A stretch of 64,000 nucleotides of DNA, from assembly GCA_900312665.1 (NCBI GenBank), contig ONZQ02000010.1, positions 1,448,278-1,512,277 on the forward strand, in the 5' to 3' direction. Position numbers and translations under genes: made by a program. The DNA is from Cephalotrichum gorgonifer (taxonomy: Eukaryota; Ascomycota; Sordariomycetes; Microascales; Microascaceae). Within the stretch, counting starts at the first letter, position 1. Each line of letters begins with the position of its first letter. Shown in pieces: positions 11,154 through 22,250 of this stretch. The notes under the pieces were generated by a model. It was given only the letters and a program-made list of their open reading frames with translations, was not told where the DNA came from and searched no databases.

Positions 11154-12134
11154 GGGAACAAAGGGGGGGGGGGGAGATATGTTGCGGTATCGGAGGAGTC
11201 GGCAGCGCGTTGACATCAATGGACGCGGAAGTTCGGTTTTTGACAGTAATTATCCTTCAGCTGTTGCTCCTTTCAAAGGACAAGGTGGATGATGGAGAAG
11301 CCAATGAACCTTAAGGCTTAGCCGTAATTTCCCTCGAATTATGGCCAGTATTACTGTAATTGTTGTGTTGGATGGGCCCTATGCTGCACGTTCGGTTCCG
11401 GGCACATCGGTTCCGTAATCTGCTCCCGCGCCGAGGCAAACATCGGCAGTACCCTCCGAGGAGTAATATAGCCCCGCAGAATATCTGTGAGTTGCAAAGG
11501 AAGATATCGGGACAAGGTTGCCCCATATCTTCGCTGGTGTATTCTCTCTTGACCGACAGCCCAAGCTTCAGACCCGGGGCTAGTAACAGTTCGGCACACA
11601 CTGCCAGCATTATATGTCTCGCCATTAGTTGTACTCCGTCCTCCGAGGCTAGTGGTGGGGGTAGAGCAGTACGGACCCTAAAGATTGAGATCTCCGCAGA
11701 GATCCCAACTCCTGTCGCGGAGACTACGCCTATTCAACTAGAATGTGTTGAATTGGACACTCGTCACTCAGTCTTCTCCGATAGCGCTGAATAGTTTGGT
11801 GAATGAGGATAGCCGCCCATCACAATACTATACCCCATTGGACATAGACTGAATCCGAGTTCCGAGGCATAGTCCCGCCGCCCCAAGATATCAAAATGCG
11901 GGGTTCCCCACCCAGTTCCGCCCCCACAATCTTCCACAGGTAGTGGCTGACCTTAATCGACCCTCCCCCCACCTCGGGAATTACCAATACGAAAGCCAGC
12001 AGTGAGCGGTGAAACATAAACAGGTTCTTGCTTGTATTCTGTTCAACCAGTAAACATTTAACGTTCAAATTCTAGTAGTGCCCTTTAGCTCAGCCGCTCC
12101 CCCATCCAATATCCGCGATACCAACACCGAAACA
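11154..12134. promoter_or_regulatory. Intergenic region upstream of acetoacetyl-CoA synthetase
   Basis: About 980 bp, no gene recognised. It has a 12-G run at 11163-11174 and two copies of CGGTTCCG at 11393-11400 and 11408-11415, start-to-start 15 bp apart. Each copy is CGG-N2-CCG. They could be paired Zn2Cys6 sites for the downstream gene. Confidence 0.45.
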
Positions 12135-14312
12135 ATGGCTTCTACACCACGCAAGCTCTGGGAGCATCCCGCGCCGGAAACGACGGCGATGTGGAAGTTC
12201 AAGTCTAGTCTTGAACAACACGCGGGCGTCCGATTTCAGGTATCACCACCCGTCCACTCCGGCTATTCTGGGGGATCTAATAGAACAACAGGATTTCCAT
12301 GATCTGCACGCCTATTCTTGTGCAAACCGCTCTGCTTTCTGGAGACACGCGTTCTCCCACTTCCCGATTGTCTGGCACGGAGTCTTGTCCGACCAGGTTG
12401 TCGACGAATCGGCAAGGATCGAGACCAATCCGGTTTGGTTTCCCGGAGTCAAGGTCAATTACGCCCAAAATGTACTCTTTACCGGCGATGGTAGCGGCCA
12501 CGCCATAGCGAGGGAGAAGGAGGATGACAAGATAGCCCTTACCGAGGTCCGAGAGGGTGGAAAGCCCGAGGAGATGCGGCGGCTGACCTGGAAGGAGTTG
12601 AGAGCACGAGTCGCTGAGCTGGCCAGTGCGATGCGGAACCGGGGCCTTAAGAAGGGTGATCGTGTGGCTGTCGTGGGTGGGAACTCGATCGAGGCTCTTA
12701 CCGTACTCCTCGCGACAACATCCTTGGGAGCAGTTTTCAGCTCCAGCAGCGCTGATATGGGTATCAAAGGGATCCTGGACCGACTTCTTCAGATCCGTCC
12801 CAGCTATGTATTCTTCGACGACTGGGCTGTGTATAACGGGAAGACAATCGACTTGCGGCCTAAGATTAGAGACACAATCGAGGGTCTGCGGTCTATTGCA
12901 GAGTTCCGTGGGGTTATAGTCCACGAACGATTTGCAGGGAAGCCTGCCGACATATCATCTATTTCGATTTGCGAGTCATGGTCAAACTTTATCCAGGCTG
13001 CCACTTCCAACGAACTCGTCTTCGAGGACTGCTGCTTCTCAGACCCGGTCCTGATAGTCTTCTCGTCTGGCACCACGGGACCGCCCAAGTGTATCGTCCA
13101 CGCGATTGGGGGTATGATCCTGAACGCCCACAAAGAGGGCCGCCTCCATCACTGCGTGGACGAGAAAAGTGTCCATCTGCAGTACACCACGACCGGCTGG
13201 ATCATGTATATCCAAATACCCAGTACTCTTGTTCTGGGCGGTCAGGCAATTCTATATGACGGGAGCCCATTCCAGCCAGACCCCAGCATTCTCATCCGAC
13301 TCGTGGATAAACTGAACATTACTCACCTAGGAATCAGCCCTCGCTACATGGAAGAATTGCAAAGGAACAAGATCGTTCCGCGCGATATAGCAGACCTGAG
13401 CCGCCTTCAGGTGGTCACGAGCACGGGTATGGTCCTTCCAGGAGCGCTCTTCAATTGGTTCTACGACGTGGCGTTCCCTCCGCGCGTGCATCTGGGGAAT
13501 ATCTCTGGCGGGACGGACCTTGCGGCGTGCTTCACGATTCAGAACCCAGTCTCGCCCCTCTATGTTGGGGGATGCCAGCACATGTCCCTCGGCATGGACG
13601 TGCAGGTGTTCGGGCCCGACGGGAAACGACTTCCGGATGGCGAGCCGGGCGAGCTAGTGTGTGTCTCTGCCTTCCCGACGATGCCCATCTCCTTCTTTGG
13701 CGATAAGGGCGGGGAGAAGTATTTCAAGAGCTACTTTGCAAGATTCGAGGGGGCGTGGACGCACGGGGACTTCATCGCTGTTCACCCCCAGACGAAGCAG
13801 ATCGAGTTCCTCGGTCGTAGCGATGGGGTCCTGAACCCGAGCGGGGTGCGGTTTGGCTCGGCGGAGATTTACAATGTGGTTAATGCCCACTTCTCGGAGC
13901 ATGTGGCGGACAGCATCTGCGTCGGTCAGAGGCGGCCACAGGACAATGACGAAAAAGTCTTGCTTTTCCTCCTCATGAAGGAGGGACATAAGTTTACGAA
14001 GAGCCTTGTCAGGGATATCAAGCAGGCGATCAGGAAGGATCTGAGTCCCCGACACGTTCCCGCGTTCGTATTTGAGACCCGTGAGATACCTGTACGAGTT
14101 TCTTAACCCTTCTATTCGTGGGATATGGCATTTCGCTAACACAGAACCAGGTGACGGTCAACATGAAGAAGGTCGAGCTCCCAGTCAAGCAGATTGTCTC
14201 TGGGCAGAAGATTACAGCGTCTGGCACGCTGCTGAACCCAGAGAGTCTCGAGTACTACTACCAGTTTGCAGATGACGCGAGGTTGTCCGCTGAGTTGGAT
14301 GCGAAACTCTGA
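12135..14312 (+). CDS. Acetoacetyl-CoA synthetase (acetoacetate-CoA ligase)
   Basis: Three exons (12135-12239, 12292-14091, 14151-14312) give 688 residues, the usual length of the family. The enzyme activates acetoacetate to acetoacetyl-CoA with ATP in the cytosol. Visible ANL-superfamily motifs are the P-loop IVFSSGTTGPPKCIVH, the acetoacetate-specific LQYTTTGWIMY, GNISGGTDLAACF and the hinge FLGRSDGVLNPSGVRFG; the C-terminal catalytic Lys region is VTVNMKKVELPVKQI. The start MASTPRKLWEHP matches the expected N-terminus and precedes a 52-nt intron. It lies downstream of the permease on the same strand. In the context of the preceding genes it may handle carbon from substrate breakdown, but it could be unrelated. 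Confidence 0.93.
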
Positions 14313-14838
14313 TATAACCTTGCTTTGCTCCACAGTTTGCTTTGGTCTGAAAGCCCTCCTGGATTTGGACACAGGCCCGTAGTGAAGGTATACCTCATAG
14401 ATGCATGCACCAGAATACGCCTGTGGAGCCACTGTATGTAATCAATAAATGAGCCGAGTTTGCATTCATCTCGGAGTCGCGAGGCCAAAGAAATGGCTCG
14501 GAGGACTGCTGCCTTGCTTGCCCCAGCCGATAATGTCCGGGTTAGAGATTTTAATAAGCCCTCCACCTGCTGTATTATGAAATCAGGAATCGCCGAAATA
14601 TAAGCAAACGAGTCAGACGCGTCGACGTGGCTTAGACCTCGGTGAGGGCTGATTGGTCAGAACCCAAGACCTTCGTTAGTGTGAGCCACCACCACCGACC
14701 CAGGGATCGCCAAACCTTCGCTGCTGCGCCCTGCACCTCCTTTCCACAAGCTGAAAAGGATAGACAAACAAAATCCAGCTTACTCCCCTGTCGTCTGACG
14801 GTGCACCACCTCCCGTCTCTTGCGAGATTACAATAACG
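14313..14838. other. Intergenic, no gene recognised
   Basis: A 526-bp gap between acetoacetyl-CoA synthetase and a same-strand Zn2Cys6 gene; presumably terminator and promoter. No distinct motif was identified. Confidence 0.45.
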
Positions 14839-16624
14839 ATGTCGAACCAAGACAAGTCCCAGCGCTGTTGGGAATGCCGGACGAGACGGCTCGTCTGCGA
14901 CCTGGCGAAGCCAGCGTGCAAAAAATGCGCGAGGAGGGGAGTCACCTGCCCGGGGTACGACGAGAAGCCGTTGAAATGGGTCACTCAGCGCTTGAAACAG
15001 CCGGCCACGAAGGACCACAATCTCGGCACCAGACGGAGCCCTCCATCTAATACTCCCAGCCCAGGCACGGAACTAGTCCCACTAAGCCCAATTAGAGCAG
15101 TCCCACCACCCTCACTGGAACTCGGCGACTCGGCCCAGACGCCCTTTGAGGCAATGGTATATTGTACGGAATCTACCCTACTCCCGTATCAAGCGCCGAC
15201 TACCTAACTGTGGCCACCACATCTGCACAGATAATGCATGCATCGGCCCCGACCTTAACTGGACCGGGGACACAGACGTCAACAACCCCTACCTCATCCC
15301 GCTTGCCCATGTATCGGCGATGCCTGACTCTATCATTCAAACGATCATCTGTTCCTCGCTGGGCCACAGGATCATGCAACTTCAAGATGCGCCGCAACAA
15401 GACCAACGTACCCTTGCAACTCGCCTGCAGTCGCATCGCGGTAAAGCACTCCGAGTCATCGCCCAACAACTGTGTGATCCTCGGGAACAGACTTCCGACG
15501 TCACACTTGCTGCTGTAATTGTGCTTCTCCTTGTTGAGGTAAAACACGCGCCGAGTCTGGCCCTACTGCTATCAGCCCAGCTAACGACTTGATAGATCCA
15601 AAACTGCCTCACCTTGGATTGGAGGCAACATGGTGACGGTGCCCTCACAATCATCGACATGCGAGGCGGAATGGCCAAGATTATGTCAGGAGCACGGCCC
15701 TGGAGCCATATCCTATCATGTCTCCTCATGTATGTACCAGGCCACTCACTGCGTTGATGAAAATGCCCATATGCCCTAGGCTAATCTAGTCATCTTACTC
15801 CCCTCACTAGCATCGAAGTTATGGGATGTACTACGGCACCCAGGACCAAAATTGAGAGACAGCGGGCTCATAGACAAATGGATATGATATCTCAGCTCCC
15901 CCAGCTGTACGGGAATGGCCTCAACACCGCGTTCCCATGCCCCCCAGAACTCTTCGCTGACATTATCCGCATAAACTATCTCCGCTCTGTTTCACCGACC
16001 GACATAGTCCCCGACGATGAATGGCAGGGCATGGCGGTAGAAATCCTGCAGCACATTCTCGTGTTCTCACCTGACACATGGGTAGCCAGCATAATGCCTT
16101 GCCCAACACATTGCGACGGAGGAATTGCCTCCGAAGCAAGCCGCCTCACCAGCCCAGTGACTACTCTAGCCCCAATACCTCGCACGTCTGAAGACTGGGT
16201 CCGCGTAGGTAGGATATACCGAGCAGCTGCAGCCCTATACTGCATGGCCTCGTGTGGGCTTATGGCCAAAGCCAACCGTCCGGGAAATATCTGTACTGGT
16301 GCTGTGGGCCTCTGGCCATCTCTTCTGGGAGAACTGTTCAGTGATTTGAAAGCCGTTGCAGCCGGTTCCACCAGCATTAGACATCGGTTCCGCAAACTCA
16401 TGCCATGGCCACTGGTAATCGCGGGCATCGCGCTCGATGAAGACGACAAGCTCTCCAGAGAATTCATCCTCCGGGAGCTCCAGTGGATCAGTCTCGCGGC
16501 GGGAACCGCAACCCCCCTCGTCGCGTGCAACTTGTTGAGGGACATTTGGGCCTCACTGGGTCACCTGTCTCGACAGAGGAGCTGGGACGAGTTGTTTGAC
16601 AAGCCCTATGTTTTTGCCATCTAG
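14839..16624 (+). CDS. Zn2Cys6 transcription factor with fungal-specific domain
   Basis: Four exons (14839-15163, 15231-15538, 15596-15729, 15811-16624) give 526 residues. The zinc cluster is at residues 10-37: CWECRTRRLVC, CKKC, VTCPGY. The first join restores MVYYNACIGPDL, a conserved start of the C-terminal regulatory domain (the fungal_trans_2-type family). Ser/Pro-rich linker between residues 55 and 100. The C-terminal half is helical, with LGHRIMQLQ and LLVEIQNCLTLDWRQH segments. It lies between the acetoacetyl-CoA synthetase and a SET gene; targets unknown. Confidence 0.87.
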
Positions 16625-17059
16625 ACCAGCGCTTTTGCTGATGGGTGGGTTGATATTTCCTCGGCGATATTTGCCAGATTCCAAGCCCTCCTTACAGCAC
16701 TACGCTTTGAGGAGTACCTTGGCACGTGGAGTTGACCTGGGGCCCTTCACGTGCACGCCCTCTGGACTCACCGGCAGGTACCGTACCCGGGCAGCAAGCA
16801 TCTAGTACCCTGGGGACGGAAGGAGCGACCTATGGTGTCGAGATTCGGAAGGCGCAACCCGGACGCATGCCCCCTCAAGGCTATGTTCCTCTTCACTTTT
16901 CTCTTTCCCTTTTCCCTCACCATCATCTCTTCAGCATTTCTCCTCCTTCGGCTTCAATCGTCTGTGGTGTTTAGAGCTTCAATCCCTCCCCCACTTCATC
17001 TTGCCCCTGAAAATTCATTCACTATCATTCCAATTTTTGACGGCTATCCACTTTTCGCG
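16625..17059. promoter_or_regulatory. Leader/promoter of the SET-domain gene
   Basis: The last 150 bp are strongly C/T-rich (runs such as cttttctctttcccttttcc around 16895-16915), as in many fungal promoters next to transcription starts. Upstream in-frame ATGs exist at 16751 and 16832, but this composition argues that 17060 is the true start. Confidence 0.45.
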
Positions 17060-19448
17060 ATGGATATCAAGACTCTGCCTCTTGACCGCCCTTGTGCCAT
17101 TAACACTGAAAGTGACATCCCAGGCGCCCACCGAGGAAGCCAATTGAAAGGGACCAAGGGCGATGACCATCGCTCTCCCGACAACTTTATCTCCGGACTC
17201 TTCAGGAACCTACGCGAAATAGCGGCCAAGCCTGATGAGGACAAAGTCGCCACCTCAGCCGTCCCGGTGCCCCACAAGCCCTGTGCCCTCCCCATGGACA
17301 GCCTCCGCCCAATCATGATTTCCAAGATGAAACCTGAAACTTATTATCCTAGGACCAAGATTCTGCTTCGCGTCACTCTACAACCTGAGCGTTTGATGAG
17401 ATCCGTTGCGGCAGCCGCTGAGGACGAGGAAGGGACCGTGGTGCTGCTCAATCTCTACCATCAGCCGGATGAGGAAGTGGTACCTGTGCGACACCTTTTG
17501 AGGGCGGGGGATATTTGTGTTGTCAAACGACCGGTCTTGAGGTCCTCGTCGGGTAACCCATACTGGCTGAGGGTCGATCATGTCAGCGAGGTGGTCTGGC
17601 TGGAAGATACGAGTCCTCTTATTCCATCGAGGTGGAGGGCCCAGGTCCCGGATTTGAAAGAGGACAGCAGCAGCATCCGGGCGCGGGGTAACGAAGCCGT
17701 GAAAAAACAGAGCTGGGCGGAAGCGGAGAGCTTGTGAGTCCCTTATACACCTTGGCGTTATTCACCAATTCACGAGGGCCGGAAGCAGCTTGTCCTAACA
17801 ATTATTCTAGGTACTCTTCTGCCATTGAGGCCGCGAAAACACCTGATGAGGCGAACTTCGCGTACCTCAACCGTTCTCTGGCGAATTTAAAACTCGGACG
17901 GCCTACAAAGGCCCGATTGGACGCCACCCGGGTCAGCAATACCCCTAAGGTATCTTCGAAGAGCCTCTTCCGAGAGGCACGGGCGCTCTACGAGTTGGCT
18001 GAGTTCAAGCCGTGTCACGACAAGCTCAGCACCCTTCTATCCTCGGATCCCACAAATAAAGATGCCTTGTCGGAACTGAGCCGCGTGAATGAGAGGCTTC
18101 GCGAGAAAGCCGCGGGAGAATATGCGTTCCACCGCATGTACGAGCAGGCCAAGAAAACTCCGCCGCTGATTGACTGTGCCACATATTCCGCGCCTGTCGA
18201 AGTGCGGGACTCGATTGGGAAGGGTCGAGGCCTATTCACTACCAGAGCCGTTTCGGCTGGAGACCTTCTCCTTTGCGAGAAGGCTTTTGCGTATGTCTTT
18301 TCAGGGGAGGATGGGGCAGGGCACACCAGTGTCCTCATCAAGGAGACCGCCCAGCGCGTCATCACTGGCGGATATGCGCATCTTATCACGCAGATCGTGC
18401 AGAAGATGCTTCATGACCCGGATGCGTCGCGAGAGTTCAGGGATCTGTATTCCGGAGATTACGCTCCTGCTCCGCCGTCTAAGGTGGACGGGCTTCCGGT
18501 GGTCGATTCGTGAGCATTACCCTTGTCTATCCAGATCCAAAGAGCCTCGAACGGCTGCTAACCCTGGTCTAGGTGTCTAGTGGAGAAGATCATCTCGCTG
18601 AATGGGTTTGGCGCCCCGAGGACTAGCAAAGAAGCGTTCGTCAAGTCGTTTTCCGATCCAAAGCACAGGAGGTTTGGAGGTGGGCCGACCCATGATACCT
18701 GCGGGATCTGGGTGCTTGCCGCTCGGATTAATCACTCCTGCACTCCGAACTGCCAGCGCTCCTTCATCGGCGATATGCAAATGGTTCGCGCGGCGACGGA
18801 TATGGAGGCGGGCACCGAGCTCCTCTTTACGTACCGGCAGCCCGGATCCCTGGAATCCTACGAGAGCATACAGAAAGGCCTGAGTGACTGGGGGTTCGTG
18901 TGTCAGTGCGACCTCTGCGAATACCGGAAAGGCATCGCGCAGGCTCAACTAGATGAGCGCATCACCTTGGAGGCGGACCTTGGGAAACCCTCAGCAAAGT
19001 AAAGCAGGGCAGGATCGATAGAGCACAGCCACGCCTCGGCAAGCTGTTCGAGAAACTTGAGAACCTGCTGCCGTCGGCGGGCGGTATCGTCGGCTCCCGG
19101 TTGCCGATCGCCGACCCGTATTCGCTCCTGTCGATCTACTTCATGTGTTCCTCCGAAGAGACTAATGCCCTGGATATGGGGGCCAGGTGCTTGGAGACTT
19201 TCGGATTTCGCACCGCCGCCTTCCCGCCCGTTGGAGATCAGATGGCACCGCGGATCGAGATCACGCGATGGAGATTGGTGGACGGGCGCGTGCCTGTGGC
19301 ATTCTCCCACCTTTTCACGACTTATCAGCGCATTGAGCCGGAGTTTTGTGCCTTGTGGAAGGAGTACACTAGGAGGGCGTATAGTATCATCGTGGGCGAG
19401 GGGGAAACGGTCGGCGAGAGGTTTCCCGCGCTACTTGAGGACTATTAA
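17060..19448 (+). CDS. TPR and SET domain protein, with one-base frame break
   Basis: Exons 17060-17733, 17811-18509 and 18573-19448. With one missing base allowed, the protein is about 749 residues. Order: N-terminal region (residues 1-200), a TPR-like block starting at ARGNEAVKKQSWAEAE, then a split-type SET domain: GKGRGLFTTRAVSAGD, then ARINHSCTPNCQRSFIGDM, GTELLFTYRQP and a post-SET CQCDLC. These are the S-adenosylmethionine- and zinc-binding parts of lysine methyltransferases of the SMYD-like TPR-SET group. The frame stops at TAA 19000-19002 just after GKPSAK; the tail continues in another frame (VKQGRIDRAQPRLG...) to 19448. One base is missing near 18990-19000. The SET core is upstream of the break. 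Confidence 0.8.
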
Positions 19449-19847
19449 GGTCCGGGTGATGGAGGGGGTGGGCGGTGACAACTAGTACGAGGTAGTGATA
19501 GAGGTACTGGCAGGTCGCCAAGCTGGGGGTGAACGATGGGTGAGAGGTCTGACGGCGGATGGTGGTTAGGAGGATGGGGGGTTTGGTGTGTGCGTAGACG
19601 GAGGGGCCACGTTTATGACTAGACGATTTTATGAGTTTAAGCGCCTGGAGGGCTACTAGCTCTATTTGTTTTGAGGAGTCTAGGCGGCGTATCTGGTGTA
19701 TGGAGAAAAAGATGGAAGGGCTCCTTGATCTCAGTACTACAGATGCTAAGTAACAGAAAAGAGAAAAAAAGTATATTCTTAGCTACGCACCCACTCTGTT
19801 GTGCGCCCCCACATCGTACGCCCCAAAACAAAAAAGATAACGTAAAT
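19449..19847. other. Intergenic, no protein gene; Pol III terminator for tRNA-Glu
   Basis: Between the SET gene and tRNA-Glu. The run of six A at 19830-19835 is T6 on the minus strand, 12 nt past the tRNA 3' end, and fits an RNA polymerase III terminator. Otherwise nothing recognised. Confidence 0.5.
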
Positions 19848-19919
19848 CTCCCATACCCGGAATCGAACCGGGGTCTCCGCGGTGAGAGCGCGACATGATA
19901 ACCCCTACACTATATGGGA
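19848..19919 (-). tRNA. tRNA-Glu (anticodon CTC)
   Basis: A 72-nt cloverleaf on the minus strand. Acceptor arms TCCCATA and TATGGGA pair perfectly; discriminator G. D-arm contains TAGTGTAGGGGTTATCA. The anticodon arm is TCGCG-CTCTCAC-CGCGG, anticodon CTC (reads GAG). T-arm has GGTTCGAATCC. No intron. Lies between the SET gene and the F-box-like gene. Confidence 0.95.
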
Positions 19920-19982
19920 TTGCTGCTTGTGTTTTCTGGCTGCTCTATGCTCGTATTTGTAGGCTGTTCAAGCGTGACCGAA

Positions 19983-21524
19983 CTAATCCTCTGGTTTTGA
20001 AAACACCATCCGAAGCGGGACCGCGTGGGTCGATAGACCTTCCGGCTGGAAGATTAGATCTACCCGTGCCTCATCACAGGCATCTTGCAGAGCGCGATAC
20101 CGCGGGGACGCAGACGCAATCCTCGCCTGCTCTTGGATCTCGAATATTCTTCGGGGGCCCACGCAGACTTTTGGGTTCATGTCGAAGCGGTAGCAATTTA
20201 GCATGATGTTGAGTTGGCGAAGATGTAGACTGCGGCACTGGTGCTTCCATAGGACGCGGATGGCGAATGCCTCGACTGCATTCGAGTGGGTGACTCCCAG
20301 ATCCGGATACTCGCGGTGAACGGGCCAAAAGGGATCGATCTCCAGCACTTCGAGCGCCGGGGGCAGCAAGTTCTCGAGCGTGGCTATCGGACTGGGCCCA
20401 TCTTCGCCAGCCGTGTGAGCCGTGGTGCATAGGACGACATCGTTTACTCGTAGAAATCGAAGACGTGTAAGCTGTGCTAGGTGGCTCAGCCATGGCGTGG
20501 CGAGGTGAGTGTCCCAGTCCTGCCAGAAGAGCTCGTCCGGCTCGTGCGTAAGCCTATCGACATGTGGGGCTAACGCCTGAAGCAAGGGCCCCAGGTCGCT
20601 GGTGATGTGCGTGCGGCGAAGGTAGACCTCGCGGGCGCCTCGTACTTGGGCGAGGGCTGAGGCTGTACCATCTGGAAAGGTCACATCGAGTGCCCGGAAC
20701 TCCGTGAGCGGTGCAAGGCCTTTGGCGGCGGAGATGGCGGCATTGAGGGCGGCGTCAGATGGTGGGATGAACCTTGCCGCGGTCCTGAAGCGAAGAATTG
20801 AGAGGTTCCTCTGGATCAATAGCGGCAGGATTGACTCGAGATGGAATGACTTGACCTTCGCCCCGGAGTGATCTAGCCAGATGTTGACTACTGAATTCGT
20901 TAGCAGAGGTTTGATGTTCGGGACTGGCCGAATCTACTTGCCGTCATTGAGGCATGGTAGGAGGTCCGGGTCGAGCGGCAGCGCACCCGCGATGAGATCG
21001 GCGGCGACAGTGCTGAGACTGAGCTTTACGAGACGCTTGAAGCTACATAGAAACCATGCTCCGACGTACGGCGTTTCCCTTGGGCCCGCACCCAAGGCAT
21101 CGTACGGGAACTCATTGTCGTGGAACTTTGTACTCCCCCTTGTAACGCTTCGCGTTTGGCGGGGCGTGCGTGCCAGTGCCTGGCGCGCCTCCTGACGCCA
21201 GCCGAAGAACGAAAGCCATTCCGTCTGCGCGACCTGGGCCGGCTGGGACTTGACCCACGCGACGAACTTGAAGAAGGGCTTAGGTCCGTCGTCGATATCA
21301 AGAACGAGCCGGAAGTAGAACCACGGGCCAAAGGTCTCGTATAGGTGGCGGCAGGTAAACGTAAAGGCGAGGAAGTTCGGGTTGCTCTGCCACAGGTCTC
21401 GCACCGGTGCATATGGCGTAAGGAGCCAGTCTTTAGGGTTTCTCATAGATCTCAGGCGGGGGCTGATGAAGCTAGCTATCAAGTCGAGAATTTCTGGCGG
21501 CAGGGAGAGGAGTGTGAGCGGCAT
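19983..21524 (-). CDS. F-box-like protein of unknown target
   Basis: Two exons, 21524-20942 and 20887-19983, 495 residues. The N-terminus MPLTLLSLPPEILDLIASFI is an F-box-like helix (LPPEILDLI), as in substrate adaptors of SCF ubiquitin ligases; the rest resembles the degenerate leucine-rich region of fungal F-box proteins. The join gives CLNDVNIWLDHSGAK only if the intron (20941-20888, 54 nt) uses a GC donor, GCAAGT, with acceptor TAG. A GT donor four bases further in would not keep the frame. The F-box assignment is moderate; the gene model is good because both exons stay open for nearly 500 codons. Confidence 0.75.
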
Positions 21525-22250
21525 TTTCGACAGCTCTCAGTTTACAGCTCCTGGGCGAGTAATTCTGGTATAGCAATTCCGATGTTGAGGCCTTCAAATT
21601 TAATCGAGGATGTCGCGAGCAAGTAATTACATCAATGTATAATTGCAGGCAGAGATTTGCGAATAAGTGCTCATGTAGTATTTGTAGAGGGGATATAATT
21701 AATGTTGTGGAGACGGGAAAGGCGAAAAGGTGGTGGTGTTTTCTAAATTTATCCTGGCAACGCTTCGGGTCATCATTATCTCCGCTCCGCTCCATCCCAC
21801 GACACAGGGGTGAACGTAGCTGCTTGAACTCAAGGGTACGACGAATTCCTTACTCGTTTCCATCAGCTTGAATCGCGGCTGGCCGCCTCCCAGCAGACGG
21901 ATATGCTCGTCGCCCGCACGTAAATTCCTTCCGTACTTCTGCTGCCTACAAGCCGACCATTCGGGTAAACAAGACCATAGCCTCAGTAATCACTCTAATA
22001 CTCAAGGGCAGGCAAGCATACAACAAATATGATATCTGCTGCTGCCTGCTGTTCATATGCACACCACCATCGACGTGCGATTCGAGCTTTCTTCATCTGC
22101 AGAAGGACATTGAAATGCCCTTACCGTGGAGGATGAGAGCAAGGGAATCCGACCCAGCTGACCATGGTCTATACAATGCCGTTTAACAGGCTTCTGGTTT
22201 CCAGACCCACTAGACAGTAATTCCGAACTTGGACAGCAGAGCGTAGCCTA
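21525..22250. other. Intergenic, no gene recognised
   Basis: Presumed promoter of the F-box-like gene (minus strand), then AT-richer spacer. No tRNA or recognisable coding sequence. Confidence 0.4.

Noticed and set aside
16751..17059. Upstream in-frame extension of the TPR-SET protein
   Set aside because: The extension is encoded by a C/T-rich leader typical of fungal promoters and shows no domain.
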